From Planctomycetaceae bacterium (GTDB lineage: Bacteria; Planctomycetota; Planctomycetia; Pirellulales; PNKZ01), in assembly GCA_016793115.1 (NCBI GenBank), contig JAEUIN010000226.1, forward strand, positions 62,001 through 126,000: a stretch of DNA of 64,000 bases. The letters run 5' to 3'. The position numbers and the translations under genes are program-made. A model generated the notes under the pieces. That model did not search any database. It was not told where the DNA came from and worked only from the letters and a program-made list of their open reading frames with translations. Positions 44,669-54,097 of the stretch are shown one piece after another; the first letter of the stretch is position 1, and each line of letters opens with the position of its first letter.

Positions 44669-47600
44669 ATGCTTGGTCGGGGAAGGCCGGATTCATCGAT
44701 AAAATCACCGGAGCCGCAGCTCCGATCCCTCCCCAATCTTCGGCAGGTTCTGCAAAGCTGGTCGCGCTTCGGGTGTGCCGATAACACGCATCGAGCCGAC
44801 GCGCGCAGCCGGCTCGATCGGCTCCTCGACTTCGTCCGCGGGCAACGACCGCCGCGCGTTCGACGGCGAACGGCCTTTTCTTTGCTTGGTCCGGAGCCGC
44901 TTGAGCGGCGTGATCTGCTCGCCGTGTCGGCGTCGCTGAGTTCCGGTATTCTCACGATCAATGTCGATAGCGTCGACTCCGTTCGATCGGCATTCATTCG
45001 CAACGACGGAACCAACTATATCGTCGCCACGACTTCCGGCGGCGCAGGCATCGCGATTACCGGCGGAACTGCGGCGGTGGCCGACGTGACCGGCCTCGTC
45101 ATCAACGGCGCGACGTCGACTACGGAGTCGTTTACGTTTGAAGGCTCGAACGATTTCTCGCTCAGCGGCGCGCTGACGACCAACAAGATCGATACGCTCA
45201 CGGTCGGGCGAAGCTTGTCGTTCGGGAGCATTTCGATCGGCGACAACGGCACGACGACGATCACCAGCGGCGTGAGCACGTCGGGCGCTTTGACGATCCA
45301 GACGAACGTTCTGAGTCTCGGCGCAAACTTGAGCTCCGCCGCCGCCGACGTCAATCTGCAAGTCCGCTCCAGTTCCTTGGCGCTGGCCGCGAACGTCACC
45401 GCGGCCGACGACGTGCGGCTCGACGTCCGCGACGGAATCACGCAGACGGCCGGCATCATCACCGCGGCGAATCTCGGCGTGCGCTCGTCCGGGGCGGCCG
45501 TGCTCGATCGCGCTAATTTGATCAGCACGAATATCGCGACCTCCGTCAACTCGCTCACGTTCAACAACGCGGCCGTGACGGCGCTCTCGACCGGAAGCGT
45601 GGCGGCGATCACCAATTTTTCCGGCACCAGCGGGATCGGCGCCACCAACGTCGCGACGATCGTGACCGGCGGCGCTCTCAACTTCACCTCCGGCGGCGGA
45701 AGCACGGGGACGAACCTGAAGGCCGGCGGCGTGATCACGCTCGGCGGCATCATCGGCGCGGGGAGCGGCACGTTTCGCGCCGTCGCCGTCGGCGGCATCA
45801 ATCAGACCGGCGGACTGTTGGGCGCGGGGCATCTGTCGGCCGTCAACTCCGGAGCCGGCAATATTTCCATCATGGGGCTCAACTTGTCCGCCGGAGCAAA
45901 TCTCGCCGCTTCGAACAGCGCGGCCGGCGGCCAAGTGAATTTCGATAATTTCTTCGGCTCGGCCTACAACATCGACACGGTCGCCGCCGGCCCGACCGGC
46001 TTCGACGCCGTCACCGGAATCACGACGAACAACGGAGACGTGCACCTCAAATACGGACCGCTGACGATCAAGCAAGCCGTAAACGCGGGCACCGCGTCCG
46101 TGCGATTAGGAACGGAAGGAGGCGCTTCGCAAACGGCGACGGGCGTCATCTCGGCCGCCAATTTGATCCTCCGCAATTGGAACGGCGGCACGATCGACCT
46201 GACCGGCGCGGCGAATCAGGTCGGCGTGCTCGCCGCCGACGGCACGCTCAACGGCGGCAGCATCATTCGCTATCGCGACGCCGACGCGCTGACGATCGGT
46301 TCGGTCGCGGCAGGGATCTCCGGCTTCGAAGCGGCGACGGGAATCGTCACGACCTCGAAAGATGTGACGATCATCAGCGGTCCGCTCACGATCAATCAAG
46401 CGATCAACGTCGGTACCGGCACGCTGCGGCTTGTGACCGAAGGCGGAGTCTCGGGCAACACTTCCGCCGTGATCACGGCTGCGGCCTTAGGGGTGCGCAA
46501 CACGACCTCGGGCAACATCGACCTAACGGCGGCGACGACGAGCAATATCGCAAGCTTGGCCGCCGTGAATCAAGCGAGCGGCGGCGCGATCAAGTATCGC
46601 GACTCGAACGCCCTGGCGATCGGCTCCGTCGCGGCCGACGGAACGTTGTTCGCCGCCCTCGACGGTCTCGGCACCAACGATGGAGACGTCACCATCGTTT
46701 CCGGAGCGCTGAGCGTTAATCAGGCCGTCGGGGCCGGCTCCGGTACGGTGCGGCTGGCCGGTTCGGGAGGCATTTCGCAATCGGCCGCGGCCGGCATTAT
46801 CGCGGCGGCCTTGGGAATCAGAGCGACGACGACCGCGTCGTTCATAACGCTGACGGCGACGAACAACGACGTCGGTACGTTGGCCGTCGTCGATTCCACC
46901 GCGGGAGCGACGCTTCGTTATCTTGACTCAAGCGACGTGACGATCGGCACGGTCGCGGCCGACGGCGCGCTGTTCGCCGCGCTCGACGGAGTGACGTTGA
47001 CCAACGGCGACTTCACGCTGGTCGTCGACGGAGCGGTATCGATTCAGCGAGCCGTTGCGATCGGAGCGGCCGGCGATACGTTGCTGCTCGCGGCCGCCGG
47101 GAGTGTGACTCAGACGTCGACGGGCGTCGTCACGGCCGGCGGAATCGGCGTGCGGACGACGTCGGGCGATATCGACTTCACCGGAGCGGTGAATGACATC
47201 GCGCAATTCGCCGCCGAGAATACGGCGCTCGGCGGCGCGGTGAAAATTCGCGAGACCGGTGCGCTGAGCATTTCGACCATGCCCAGCGACGGCAGTTTCT
47301 TCGTCGGCATGACCGGCATTACGACGAACAACGGCGACGTGTTGCTGCTCTTGGGCGGCGGACTCGCGATCGATCAAGCCGTCGCGGCAGGCACGGGAAC
47401 CATACGTGGCGCCGCCGGCGGAACGATCACGCAAGCCTCGGCCGGCGCGCTGACCACGGCGGCGCTCGGCCTCCGTGCGTTCGGCAACATCGATCTGACC
47501 ACGTCGACGGCGAACGACGTCGGCGTCTTCGCCGCGGCTCAAGCCGCCGGCGGCGGCAAAGTGAAGTATCGCGACGTCGGCGATTTCACGGTCGGCACGG

Positions 47601-50080
47601 TCGCGGCCGACGGCGCGCTGTTCGCCGCGCTCAACGGCATCGTCACGACCAACGGCGGCACGTCGACCAACGGCGCGGCGGCCGCGACGGGCAACGACGT
47701 CACGCTCGTCGGCGGCGCGATCGCCGTCAATCAGGCGATCAACGCCGGGACCGCCACGGTGCGGATCACGGCGGCGGGCGGCGTTTCGCAATCGGCCGCC
47801 GGCACGCTCACCGCCGCGAGCCTCGGCATTCGCAACACGTCGGCGGGAGGCGTCGACCTGACCGGTGTGGCCGGCGACCAGATCGGCACGTTTGCCGCGT
47901 TCAACGGCACCGTCGGCGGCGCGCTCAACTACACGCCCGCCGAAGTCGCCGCGATCGGCACGGTGCTCGCCGACGGCGCGCTGTTCGCCGAGACCACCGG
48001 CTTGGTGCGCACCAACGCTGCGCCCCTCCTCGCCGTCAACGCAGGTTTGTCGGCGGCCGAAGGTTCGACGTCGACGATCACCGCCGCCATGCTGGCCGTG
48101 ACCGACATCGACCACTCCGCGGCTCAACTCACCTATCAACTCACGGCGGTCCCGGCCCACGGCGTGCTCAAGCGCGACGGCGTCGAACTCGGCGTCGGCG
48201 GCACGTTCACGCAGGCCGACGTCGCCGCGGAGTTGGTGACATATACTCACGACTCGTCGGAAACCGCGGCCGATGAGTTTCGCTTCACTGTGACCGACGG
48301 CACGGCGACGCTCGTCGAAGCGACGTTTGCGATCACCGTGTTCCAAGTGAGCGACCGTCCGACGATCGACGTCAACTCCGGAGCGACGTTGACCGAGCAA
48401 CAGTCGGTCGTCATCGGGGCCGGCCTGCTGCATGCCGCCGATGCGGACAACACGCCCGAGCAACTCGTGTACACGCTGACCGCGGCGCCGACGAGCGGAC
48501 AATTGCTCTTAGACGGCGCCTTGCTCGCCGCCGGCGGTACGTTCACGCAGGCCGACGTCGACGGCGGCAAGCTGACATACGCCCACACGGCCGACGTCGG
48601 AGTCGCCGACTCCTTGAAGTTCACTCTCTCCGACGGCGTCAACACGCTCGACGAAGCGACGTTCGGCATCACGATCACGCCGGTGAACGACGCACCGACG
48701 ATAGCTCCCTATACGTTCTACTTGTCGACGAGCGCCAAGATCGGCACCGTCGTGGGCGCGGTCACGTCGAGCGACGCCGACGGGCCGGGCCGCACCTATG
48801 AGTTGCTCGGCGGCAACGGGGCGCTGGCGATCAACGCCCAGAACGGCGTGATCACGGTGGCGAATCAGAAGTTGCTCGTGGTCGGCACGACGACGCTCGC
48901 CGTCCGCGTGACCGACGGCGGCAGCCCGTCGCTGTCGGCCGAAGCCGCGGTGACGCTCGTGATCCGCAAGTCGAACACGCCGCCGGCGTTCTCGTTGAAC
49001 GACGCCGCCGGGGGCGCCGTGCTCGTCAAGTCGAACAAGGCGACGCTCCTGCTCGCCGAAAGCGCCCCCGGCTCGCCGACGCAGAACGGCGCCCTGGTCG
49101 GCACGATCGGCGTTTCCGACGTCGACGAACCGGGAGCGTCGTTCACCGTGACGATGACGGACAAGAGCGGCGCGTTCGGGTTCGACGCCGCGACCGGCCG
49201 GATCGTCGTCGCCGACGCTTCGAAATTGAACATCGAAAAAACCTCTTCGTTCTCGTTGACGTTCAAGACGACCGATCACGGCCTGACCGGCCTGCCGAAG
49301 GGCGTCACGACGACGTTCACCGTCACGATCAAGCTCGTCGACGTGAACGAAGCGCCGACGTTCGCGGCGACCGCCGCGGCGTTCCGCCTCAAGGAAAACA
49401 ACTCGGCCCGCGCCACGGTCGGCACCGTCAAGGCGACCGATCCGGACAAGACCGCGCCCAACAAGACTTTGAGTTATTCCCTAGTCTCACAGGTCGATCA
49501 GAGCGGCAACGCGGTCGGCCTGTTCGCGATCGCCGATCCGCGGTCGGGGAAAATCACGGTGCCGGCGGCAGGCGCGCTGAACTTCGAAGCGGCCCAGTCG
49601 TACGTGCTCGTCGTCCGCGCGACGGACGGGGCGGGCCTGTTTACCGACCAGGTCGTCGCCGTCACCGTGGTCGACGTCAACGAAGCGCCGACCGTCGCGC
49701 TGTTGGACGCCGCGCAAAACCCGACCACGACGCTCACGATCGCCGAGAACGCGGCGGCCGGTACGCTCGTCGGCTACTTGCGGATCACCAATCCCGACGT
49801 GTTCCGCGCCGAGACGTTCAAAGTGTCGCTGAGCGATCAATCCGGCGCGCTCGTCGCCGGTCCGTACGACGCCGCGACCGGCCTGGTCGCGATCACCGTG
49901 AGCACCGATCCGAAGAAGGCCGCGAAGCTCGACTTCGAAAAGTTCAAGCTCGGCCGCTTCGCCCTCTCGGCCGTGGCGACCGATTCCGGCTTCATCTCCA
50001 ACGACGGCTCGAAACAAGGCGCCAAGTCGTCCGCCAAGTCGACGTTCGCCGTGCAGCTCACGGATACCGTCGGGTCTTAA
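44669..50080 (+). CDS. Giant surface protein: LEPR-XLL-type N-terminus, repeat region and cadherin-like domains
   Basis: 1803 residues from the ATG at 44669 (GGGG upstream). A basic leader ends in PEPLERRDLLA, the planctomycete LEPR-XLL-type motif found at the N-terminus of very large exported proteins. Residues about 90-1110 are Gly/Ala/Thr-rich beta-strand repeats. Two cadherin/CSPG-like units follow (TYQLTAVPAHGVLKRDG; VYTLTAAPTSGQLLLDG), then three or more cadherin-like domains with D-V-N-E-A-P linkers. The cell-surface role is likely adhesion or an S-layer-like function; calcium binding is probable at the DxNEAP sites. Composition is low in Cys. It is convergent with kdpE, 30 bp away. 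Confidence 0.85.
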   Translation: MLGRGRPDSSIKSPEPQLRSLPNLRQVLQSWSRFGCADNTHRADARSRLDRLLDFVRGQRPPRVRRRTAFSLLGPEPLERRDLLAVSASLSSGILTINVDSVDSVRSAFIRNDGTNYIVATTSGGAGIAITGGTAAVADVTGLVINGATSTTESFTFEGSNDFSLSGALTTNKIDTLTVGRSLSFGSISIGDNGTTTITSGVSTSGALTIQTNVLSLGANLSSAAADVNLQVRSSSLALAANVTAADDVRLDVRDGITQTAGIITAANLGVRSSGAAVLDRANLISTNIATSVNSLTFNNAAVTALSTGSVAAITNFSGTSGIGATNVATIVTGGALNFTSGGGSTGTNLKAGGVITLGGIIGAGSGTFRAVAVGGINQTGGLLGAGHLSAVNSGAGNISIMGLNLSAGANLAASNSAAGGQVNFDNFFGSAYNIDTVAAGPTGFDAVTGITTNNGDVHLKYGPLTIKQAVNAGTASVRLGTEGGASQTATGVISAANLILRNWNGGTIDLTGAANQVGVLAADGTLNGGSIIRYRDADALTIGSVAAGISGFEAATGIVTTSKDVTIISGPLTINQAINVGTGTLRLVTEGGVSGNTSAVITAAALGVRNTTSGNIDLTAATTSNIASLAAVNQASGGAIKYRDSNALAIGSVAADGTLFAALDGLGTNDGDVTIVSGALSVNQAVGAGSGTVRLAGSGGISQSAAAGIIAAALGIRATTTASFITLTATNNDVGTLAVVDSTAGATLRYLDSSDVTIGTVAADGALFAALDGVTLTNGDFTLVVDGAVSIQRAVAIGAAGDTLLLAAAGSVTQTSTGVVTAGGIGVRTTSGDIDFTGAVNDIAQFAAENTALGGAVKIRETGALSISTMPSDGSFFVGMTGITTNNGDVLLLLGGGLAIDQAVAAGTGTIRGAAGGTITQASAGALTTAALGLRAFGNIDLTTSTANDVGVFAAAQAAGGGKVKYRDVGDFTVGTVAADGALFAALNGIVTTNGGTSTNGAAAATGNDVTLVGGAIAVNQAINAGTATVRITAAGGVSQSAAGTLTAASLGIRNTSAGGVDLTGVAGDQIGTFAAFNGTVGGALNYTPAEVAAIGTVLADGALFAETTGLVRTNAAPLLAVNAGLSAAEGSTSTITAAMLAVTDIDHSAAQLTYQLTAVPAHGVLKRDGVELGVGGTFTQADVAAELVTYTHDSSETAADEFRFTVTDGTATLVEATFAITVFQVSDRPTIDVNSGATLTEQQSVVIGAGLLHAADADNTPEQLVYTLTAAPTSGQLLLDGALLAAGGTFTQADVDGGKLTYAHTADVGVADSLKFTLSDGVNTLDEATFGITITPVNDAPTIAPYTFYLSTSAKIGTVVGAVTSSDADGPGRTYELLGGNGALAINAQNGVITVANQKLLVVGTTTLAVRVTDGGSPSLSAEAAVTLVIRKSNTPPAFSLNDAAGGAVLVKSNKATLLLAESAPGSPTQNGALVGTIGVSDVDEPGASFTVTMTDKSGAFGFDAATGRIVVADASKLNIEKTSSFSLTFKTTDHGLTGLPKGVTTTFTVTIKLVDVNEAPTFAATAAAFRLKENNSARATVGTVKATDPDKTAPNKTLSYSLVSQVDQSGNAVGLFAIADPRSGKITVPAAGALNFEAAQSYVLVVRATDGAGLFTDQVVAVTVVDVNEAPTVALLDAAQNPTTTLTIAENAAAGTLVGYLRITNPDVFRAETFKVSLSDQSGALVAGPYDAATGLVAITVSTDPKKAAKLDFEKFKLGRFALSAVATDSGFISNDGSKQGAKSSAKSTFAVQLTDTVGS
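45990..48000 (+). repeat. Intragenic tandem repeats in the giant surface protein
   Basis: About six units of roughly 300-330 bp encode the pattern TNNGDV, NQAVNAGT, VRLxTEGG, SQxAAGxITAAxLGIRN, DLT, GGAxKYRD, IGxVAADGxLFAALxG. Units are diverged but clearly alignable (for example NQAINVGTGTLRLVTEGG and NQAINAGTATVRITAAGG). They arise from duplication within the gene. Confidence 0.75.
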
Positions 50081-50110
50081 TTCCTTCCGCTCGCGTGTTC
50101 TCAACTCGTG

Positions 50111-50803
50111 TTACTCGTCGGCCAACCGGTAGCCGACGCCCGGCTCGGTCAGCAGGTAACGCGGACGTGTCGGGTCAATCTCGATCTTGCGCCGCAGTTG
50201 GCCGAGGTAGACCCGCAAATACTGGTTTTCCTCGACGCTCCCCGGTCCCCACACTTCTTTGAGCAGTTGCCGGTGCGTGACGACTTTGCCGGCGTTGCGA
50301 ATGAGCGTCGCCAGCAGGCGGTATTCCGTCGGCGTGAGATGCACTTCGCGATCTCCGACGACGACGCGCCGCGCCGCCAGATCGACGCGCATCGCGCCGA
50401 CGGCGAACACCGGCTCGGCCGACGCCGTAGTGCGGGCCGCATGACGCAGCGCCACACGCAGCCGAGCCAAGAGTTCGCCCGCCCCGAACGGTTTAGTGAG
50501 ATAGTCGTCGGCGCCCCCGTCGAGCGCCGCGATCTTGTCCGACTCGCGACCGCGGGCCGAGAGCACGATGATCGGCACAGTCGTCCATTCGCGGAGCCGG
50601 CGTATGACGTCGAGGCCGTCGGCGTCGGGTAGTCCGAGATCGAGAATTACGGCGTCGGGGGGCGAGGTCGCCGCTTCGCGCAAGCCTTGCTCGGCCGATT
50701 CCGCTTCCGCCGGCGCGAAACCGGCCGACTCCAGCGAAATGCGGAGAAACTTGCGGATCGGCGCTTCGTCGTCGATGACCAGGATGCGAGGAAGATCGGG
50801 CAT
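50111..50803 (-). CDS. kdpE: KdpE response regulator
   Basis: 230 residues. Receiver domain with acidic pair DD (11-12), phospho-acceptor Asp55 in VILDLGLPDADG and PIIVLSARG; then an OmpR-type winged helix (LTPTEYRLLATLIRNAGKVV, and VEENQYLRVYLGQLRRKIE). It starts 7 bp after kdpD. In the family, KdpE activates kdp transcription at low K+ or salt stress. Confidence 0.97.
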   Translation of the reverse strand: MPDLPRILVIDDEAPIRKFLRISLESAGFAPAEAESAEQGLREAATSPPDAVILDLGLPDADGLDVIRRLREWTTVPIIVLSARGRESDKIAALDGGADDYLTKPFGAGELLARLRVALRHAARTTASAEPVFAVGAMRVDLAARRVVVGDREVHLTPTEYRLLATLIRNAGKVVTHRQLLKEVWGPGSVEENQYLRVYLGQLRRKIEIDPTRPRYLLTEPGVGYRLADE

Positions 50804-50810
50804 GCGTATG

Positions 50811-53504
50811 TCAATTCGCCGGAAGTTTCACCGCCGGAATCGTAAACCGAAACTGCGCGCCCCCGCCCGGACGATTTTCGGCGACGATCGTGCCTCCGTG
50901 CAACTCGACGATTCCGCGGCAAATGGCCAGCCCGATTCCGCTGCCGGTCTGCGATTGCCCTTCCAGGCGAAAGAATTTGTCGAAGATCTTTCGCTCGCTT
51001 CCCGGTGGAATGCCCGGCCCGCGGTCGGCCACGGTCACGGCCAGCATAGCTCCCTGCGGTTCCGCGGAAAGTTCGATGGGCGCACCCGGCGGGGAAAACT
51101 TCAAAGCGTTGTCCAACAGATTGAGCAGCAACTGCTGCACGAGCAAGTCGTCGATGGCGACCGGCGGCAAGTCCGCCGGAAGGCGCACTTCGACGGGATG
51201 CGCCTCCAATTGACGTTCGAGACGCTTCAGCACCACGCCGACGACCTCGTCGATCGGCTGCGGCTGCAGGTCCGGCTTGATCGAGCCGGCTTCCAGGCGA
51301 GTGAGATCGAGCAAATTGGCGACCAGTCGGTTCAGCCGATCGGCTTCGTCGAGAATCGAGGCGGCGAGTTGCCGACGAGCCGCTTCGCCCAGCGTCTCCG
51401 GTTCTTCGACGAGCAACCCGGCCGCACCGGTAATCGTCGCCAGCGGCGTGCGCAAGTCGTGCGACACCGTGCTCAACAGCGAATTGCGCAGCCGCTCGGT
51501 TTCCATCTGGAGGCGCACGTGCTCGGCCTGCACGGCGAGCGAACAGCGTTCCAGCGCCCCGGCCGCTTGCCCGGCGAACGCCTCGAGCAATTGCAATTGC
51601 GTCGTATCAAGCGCTCCGCCGAGTTCGCGCGCGGAACCGTCGTGAGTCGGCTCGTCGTGCGGACGGACGCCGAGAACGCCGACGATTCCGCCGGTGACGA
51701 GCAAGGGCAGATAGGTGCCGACGCCGCCGGGAAGCGTATCCGTGCCGCGTCCGGCCGGGCGACCGTGTTCAAACACCCACTTCACGACCCCTAAATCGTT
51801 CGGCGGCGGCCCGGCTTCGTGCGTCGGATCGGCCGAGACGAACGATGAGCCGCCGGGGACGATAATCCAGACGTCGACGTCGAGCGCGGTGCGAATGATC
51901 CGCCGGGCCGCCTGCGCCACGGCCTCGCGCGTGGAGACGACGGATAACTCACGGCTCAACTCCAGCAAAGCCGACGTGCGGCGTTCGCGACGTTGCGACG
52001 CTTCGTTTTGCCGTCGCACGCGCAACGTCAGCTCGCTGACGATCAGCCCGGCGAGCAGCATGGCGACGAACGTGAAGAGATACTGCGTGTCCGCGACGGC
52101 GAAGGTCCCGTAGGGCGGAATGAACAGCAGGTCGAACAGCGCGACGCCCAGCACCGAAGCCACGATCGTGGGGCCGCGCCCGAGCGTGAGCCCCGCGGCG
52201 ATCACGCCGATCAAGAAGACCATCGCCAAGTTGGTCGGATCCAAAAAGGGAAACAGCGTGAAGGCGACCGCGCTGCAAACGGCGACGATCGCCGCGGCGT
52301 AGAGATAGGGGAGCCGCGATACCGGCGCGGCGTTTTTGGAACGGCTCGCCGTCTTGCCGGGCGCTTCGTCGCCGCTGATGACGTAGATATCGATATCGCC
52401 GGAGGCCCTAATCAGGTCCGACACGTACGTGCCGCGCAGCCATTCTCGCAAGCGACTCAGACGCGGCTTACCGACGACGATCTTCGTCACATTGTGTCGG
52501 CGGCCGTAATTCAACACGGCCGTCGCAAAGTCGGCTCCCGACGTCACGGCGATGTTCGCGCCCAGTTCTTCGGCCAAGCGCAGATTGTCGTCGAGCCGGT
52601 CGCGGTCTTGCGCGCCGAGTGCCGGCCGACCGTCGATTTCCACGTGCAACGCGGTCCACGGCGCGCGCAGTCCCGCGGCCATGCGGCGTGCGGCGCGCAC
52701 CAGATGCGCCGAACCCGGTCCGGCGCCGACGCAGACCAGCAGCCGTTCCGCGGTCGGCCAGATGCGGGCCACTTCGTGCTCCCGCCGCCAATCAAGCGTT
52801 TGCTCGCCGACCCGATCCGCCGTCTTACGCAGCGACAGCTCCCGCAGCGCAATCAAATTCCCCTTGCGAAAGAAGTTCTCCACCGCGCGGCGGGCTTGGT
52901 CGGGAAGATAAACCTTGCCTTCCCGAAGCCGATCGATGAGATCGTCGGGCGCGATGTCGACCAGTTCGACTTCGTCGGCCTCTTCGAAGACCTTGTCGGG
53001 CACGGTCTCGCGGACGGGGACCGTCGTGACCTGCGCCACGACGTCGTTCAGGCTTTCGACATGCTGCACGTTGAGCGTCGTGTAGACGCTGATGCCCGCG
53101 GCCAGCAGTTGCTCGACGTCTTGCCAGCGCTTAGCGTGCGTCGAGCCGGGAGCGTTCGTGTGGGCCAGTTCGTCGACCAACAGCAACTGAGGTCGGCGCG
53201 CCAAAGCGGCGTCGAGATCGAACTCGTAAATCGTTCGATCCCGGTATTCGACCGTGCGGCGCGGCAGCACGTCGAGCCCGAGCACGAGGGCCTGCGTGTC
53301 GGGGCGCACATGCGGTTCGACGTAGCCGACGACGACGTCGACTCCTTCTTTGGCCAGCTTCCGGCCGGCCTCGAGCATGGCGTAGGTTTTGCCTACGCCC
53401 GGGGCCGCTCCGAAGAAAATCTTCAGCTTTCCGCGCGCAGTCTGAGCTTCTTCGGCGGCCACTCGGGCCAGCAAAGCGTCGGGGTTCGGCCGGCCGTCGT
53501 TCAT
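50811..53504 (-). CDS. kdpD: KdpD sensor histidine kinase
   Basis: 897 residues, normal length. The N-terminal KdpD domain has Walker A GAAPGVGKT (32-40) and VDELAHTNAPGS. A universal-stress-like domain follows (LVCVGAGPGSAHLVRAARRM), then four membrane helices (DUF4118), a GAF domain, HisKA with SHDLRTPLATI, and HATPase. It senses K+ limitation and phosphorylates KdpE. It starts 10 bp after kdpC. Confidence 0.97.
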   Translation of the reverse strand: MNDGRPNPDALLARVAAEEAQTARGKLKIFFGAAPGVGKTYAMLEAGRKLAKEGVDVVVGYVEPHVRPDTQALVLGLDVLPRRTVEYRDRTIYEFDLDAALARRPQLLLVDELAHTNAPGSTHAKRWQDVEQLLAAGISVYTTLNVQHVESLNDVVAQVTTVPVRETVPDKVFEEADEVELVDIAPDDLIDRLREGKVYLPDQARRAVENFFRKGNLIALRELSLRKTADRVGEQTLDWRREHEVARIWPTAERLLVCVGAGPGSAHLVRAARRMAAGLRAPWTALHVEIDGRPALGAQDRDRLDDNLRLAEELGANIAVTSGADFATAVLNYGRRHNVTKIVVGKPRLSRLREWLRGTYVSDLIRASGDIDIYVISGDEAPGKTASRSKNAAPVSRLPYLYAAAIVAVCSAVAFTLFPFLDPTNLAMVFLIGVIAAGLTLGRGPTIVASVLGVALFDLLFIPPYGTFAVADTQYLFTFVAMLLAGLIVSELTLRVRRQNEASQRRERRTSALLELSRELSVVSTREAVAQAARRIIRTALDVDVWIIVPGGSSFVSADPTHEAGPPPNDLGVVKWVFEHGRPAGRGTDTLPGGVGTYLPLLVTGGIVGVLGVRPHDEPTHDGSARELGGALDTTQLQLLEAFAGQAAGALERCSLAVQAEHVRLQMETERLRNSLLSTVSHDLRTPLATITGAAGLLVEEPETLGEAARRQLAASILDEADRLNRLVANLLDLTRLEAGSIKPDLQPQPIDEVVGVVLKRLERQLEAHPVEVRLPADLPPVAIDDLLVQQLLLNLLDNALKFSPPGAPIELSAEPQGAMLAVTVADRGPGIPPGSERKIFDKFFRLEGQSQTGSGIGLAICRGIVELHGGTIVAENRPGGGAQFRFTIPAVKLPAN

Positions 53505-53514
53505 GAGCTGCGCG

Positions 53515-54081
53515 TCACGGTTGCAGTGCGTCGAGAGCCAGATTCAATCGTAGCACGTTTACCCGCGGCGAGCCGAGAATGCCGAGCGTTCGCTTTTCGA
53601 CGTGGCGCTCGACGAGCGCACGAACGTCGGCTTCCGAAATCCCCCGGGCCTTGGCCACGCGCGAAACCTGAAACAACGCGGCTGCCGGGGAGATGTGCGG
53701 ATCGAGACCGCTGGCCGAAGAAGTCACAAGATCGATCGGCACGACGTCGCCGCCGTCCACGCGCCATTCGGCGACGCGGCCGGTAACGGCTTCGAGAAGC
53801 GCGGGATTCGTCGGAGCCAGATTGGAGCCCGCACCGCCGAGGCCGTTGTAGCCGACGGGCGCCGTGGCCGAAGGCCGACCGTGGAAATAGCGCTCGCTCG
53901 TAAACGATTGCCCCAGGAGTTCGCTGCCGGCGGCGCGGCCGGCGATTTCGACGACGCTGCCGCCGGCTTGACGCGGAAACAACGCTTGAGCCGTGCCCGT
54001 CACCGCCAGCGGATACGCGACGCCGGTCAACAGCGTGAGCCCTAAAAACACGACGCAGGCCGGACGCAATTCACGAATCAT
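53515..54081 (-). CDS. kdpC: KdpC, potassium-transporting ATPase subunit C
   Basis: 188 residues: one N-terminal membrane helix (ACVVFLGLTLLTGVAYPLAV), then GSELLGQSFTSERYFHGRPS and TSSASGLDPHISPAAALFQ, both diagnostic. KdpC stabilises the KdpA-KdpB complex. Starts 16 bp after kdpB. Confidence 0.97.
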   Translation of the reverse strand: MIRELRPACVVFLGLTLLTGVAYPLAVTGTAQALFPRQAGGSVVEIAGRAAGSELLGQSFTSERYFHGRPSATAPVGYNGLGGAGSNLAPTNPALLEAVTGRVAEWRVDGGDVVPIDLVTSSASGLDPHISPAAALFQVSRVAKARGISEADVRALVERHVEKRTLGILGSPRVNVLRLNLALDALQP

Positions 54082-54097
54082 CTTGAGAAGTTCCTTG

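Noticed and set aside
45990..48000. CRISPR-like regular repeats
   Set aside because: The repeats are 300 bp or more, in frame and coding; no short direct repeat with unique spacers occurs here or elsewhere in the window as far as I can see.
46928..48502. 524-codon reverse frame opposite the adhesin repeats
   Set aside because: Arg/Asp/Gly-rich antisense of the repeat region with no domain.
51993..53786. 597-codon forward frame opposite kdpD
   Set aside because: Antisense to an unmistakable kdpD; composition is that of a shadow frame.
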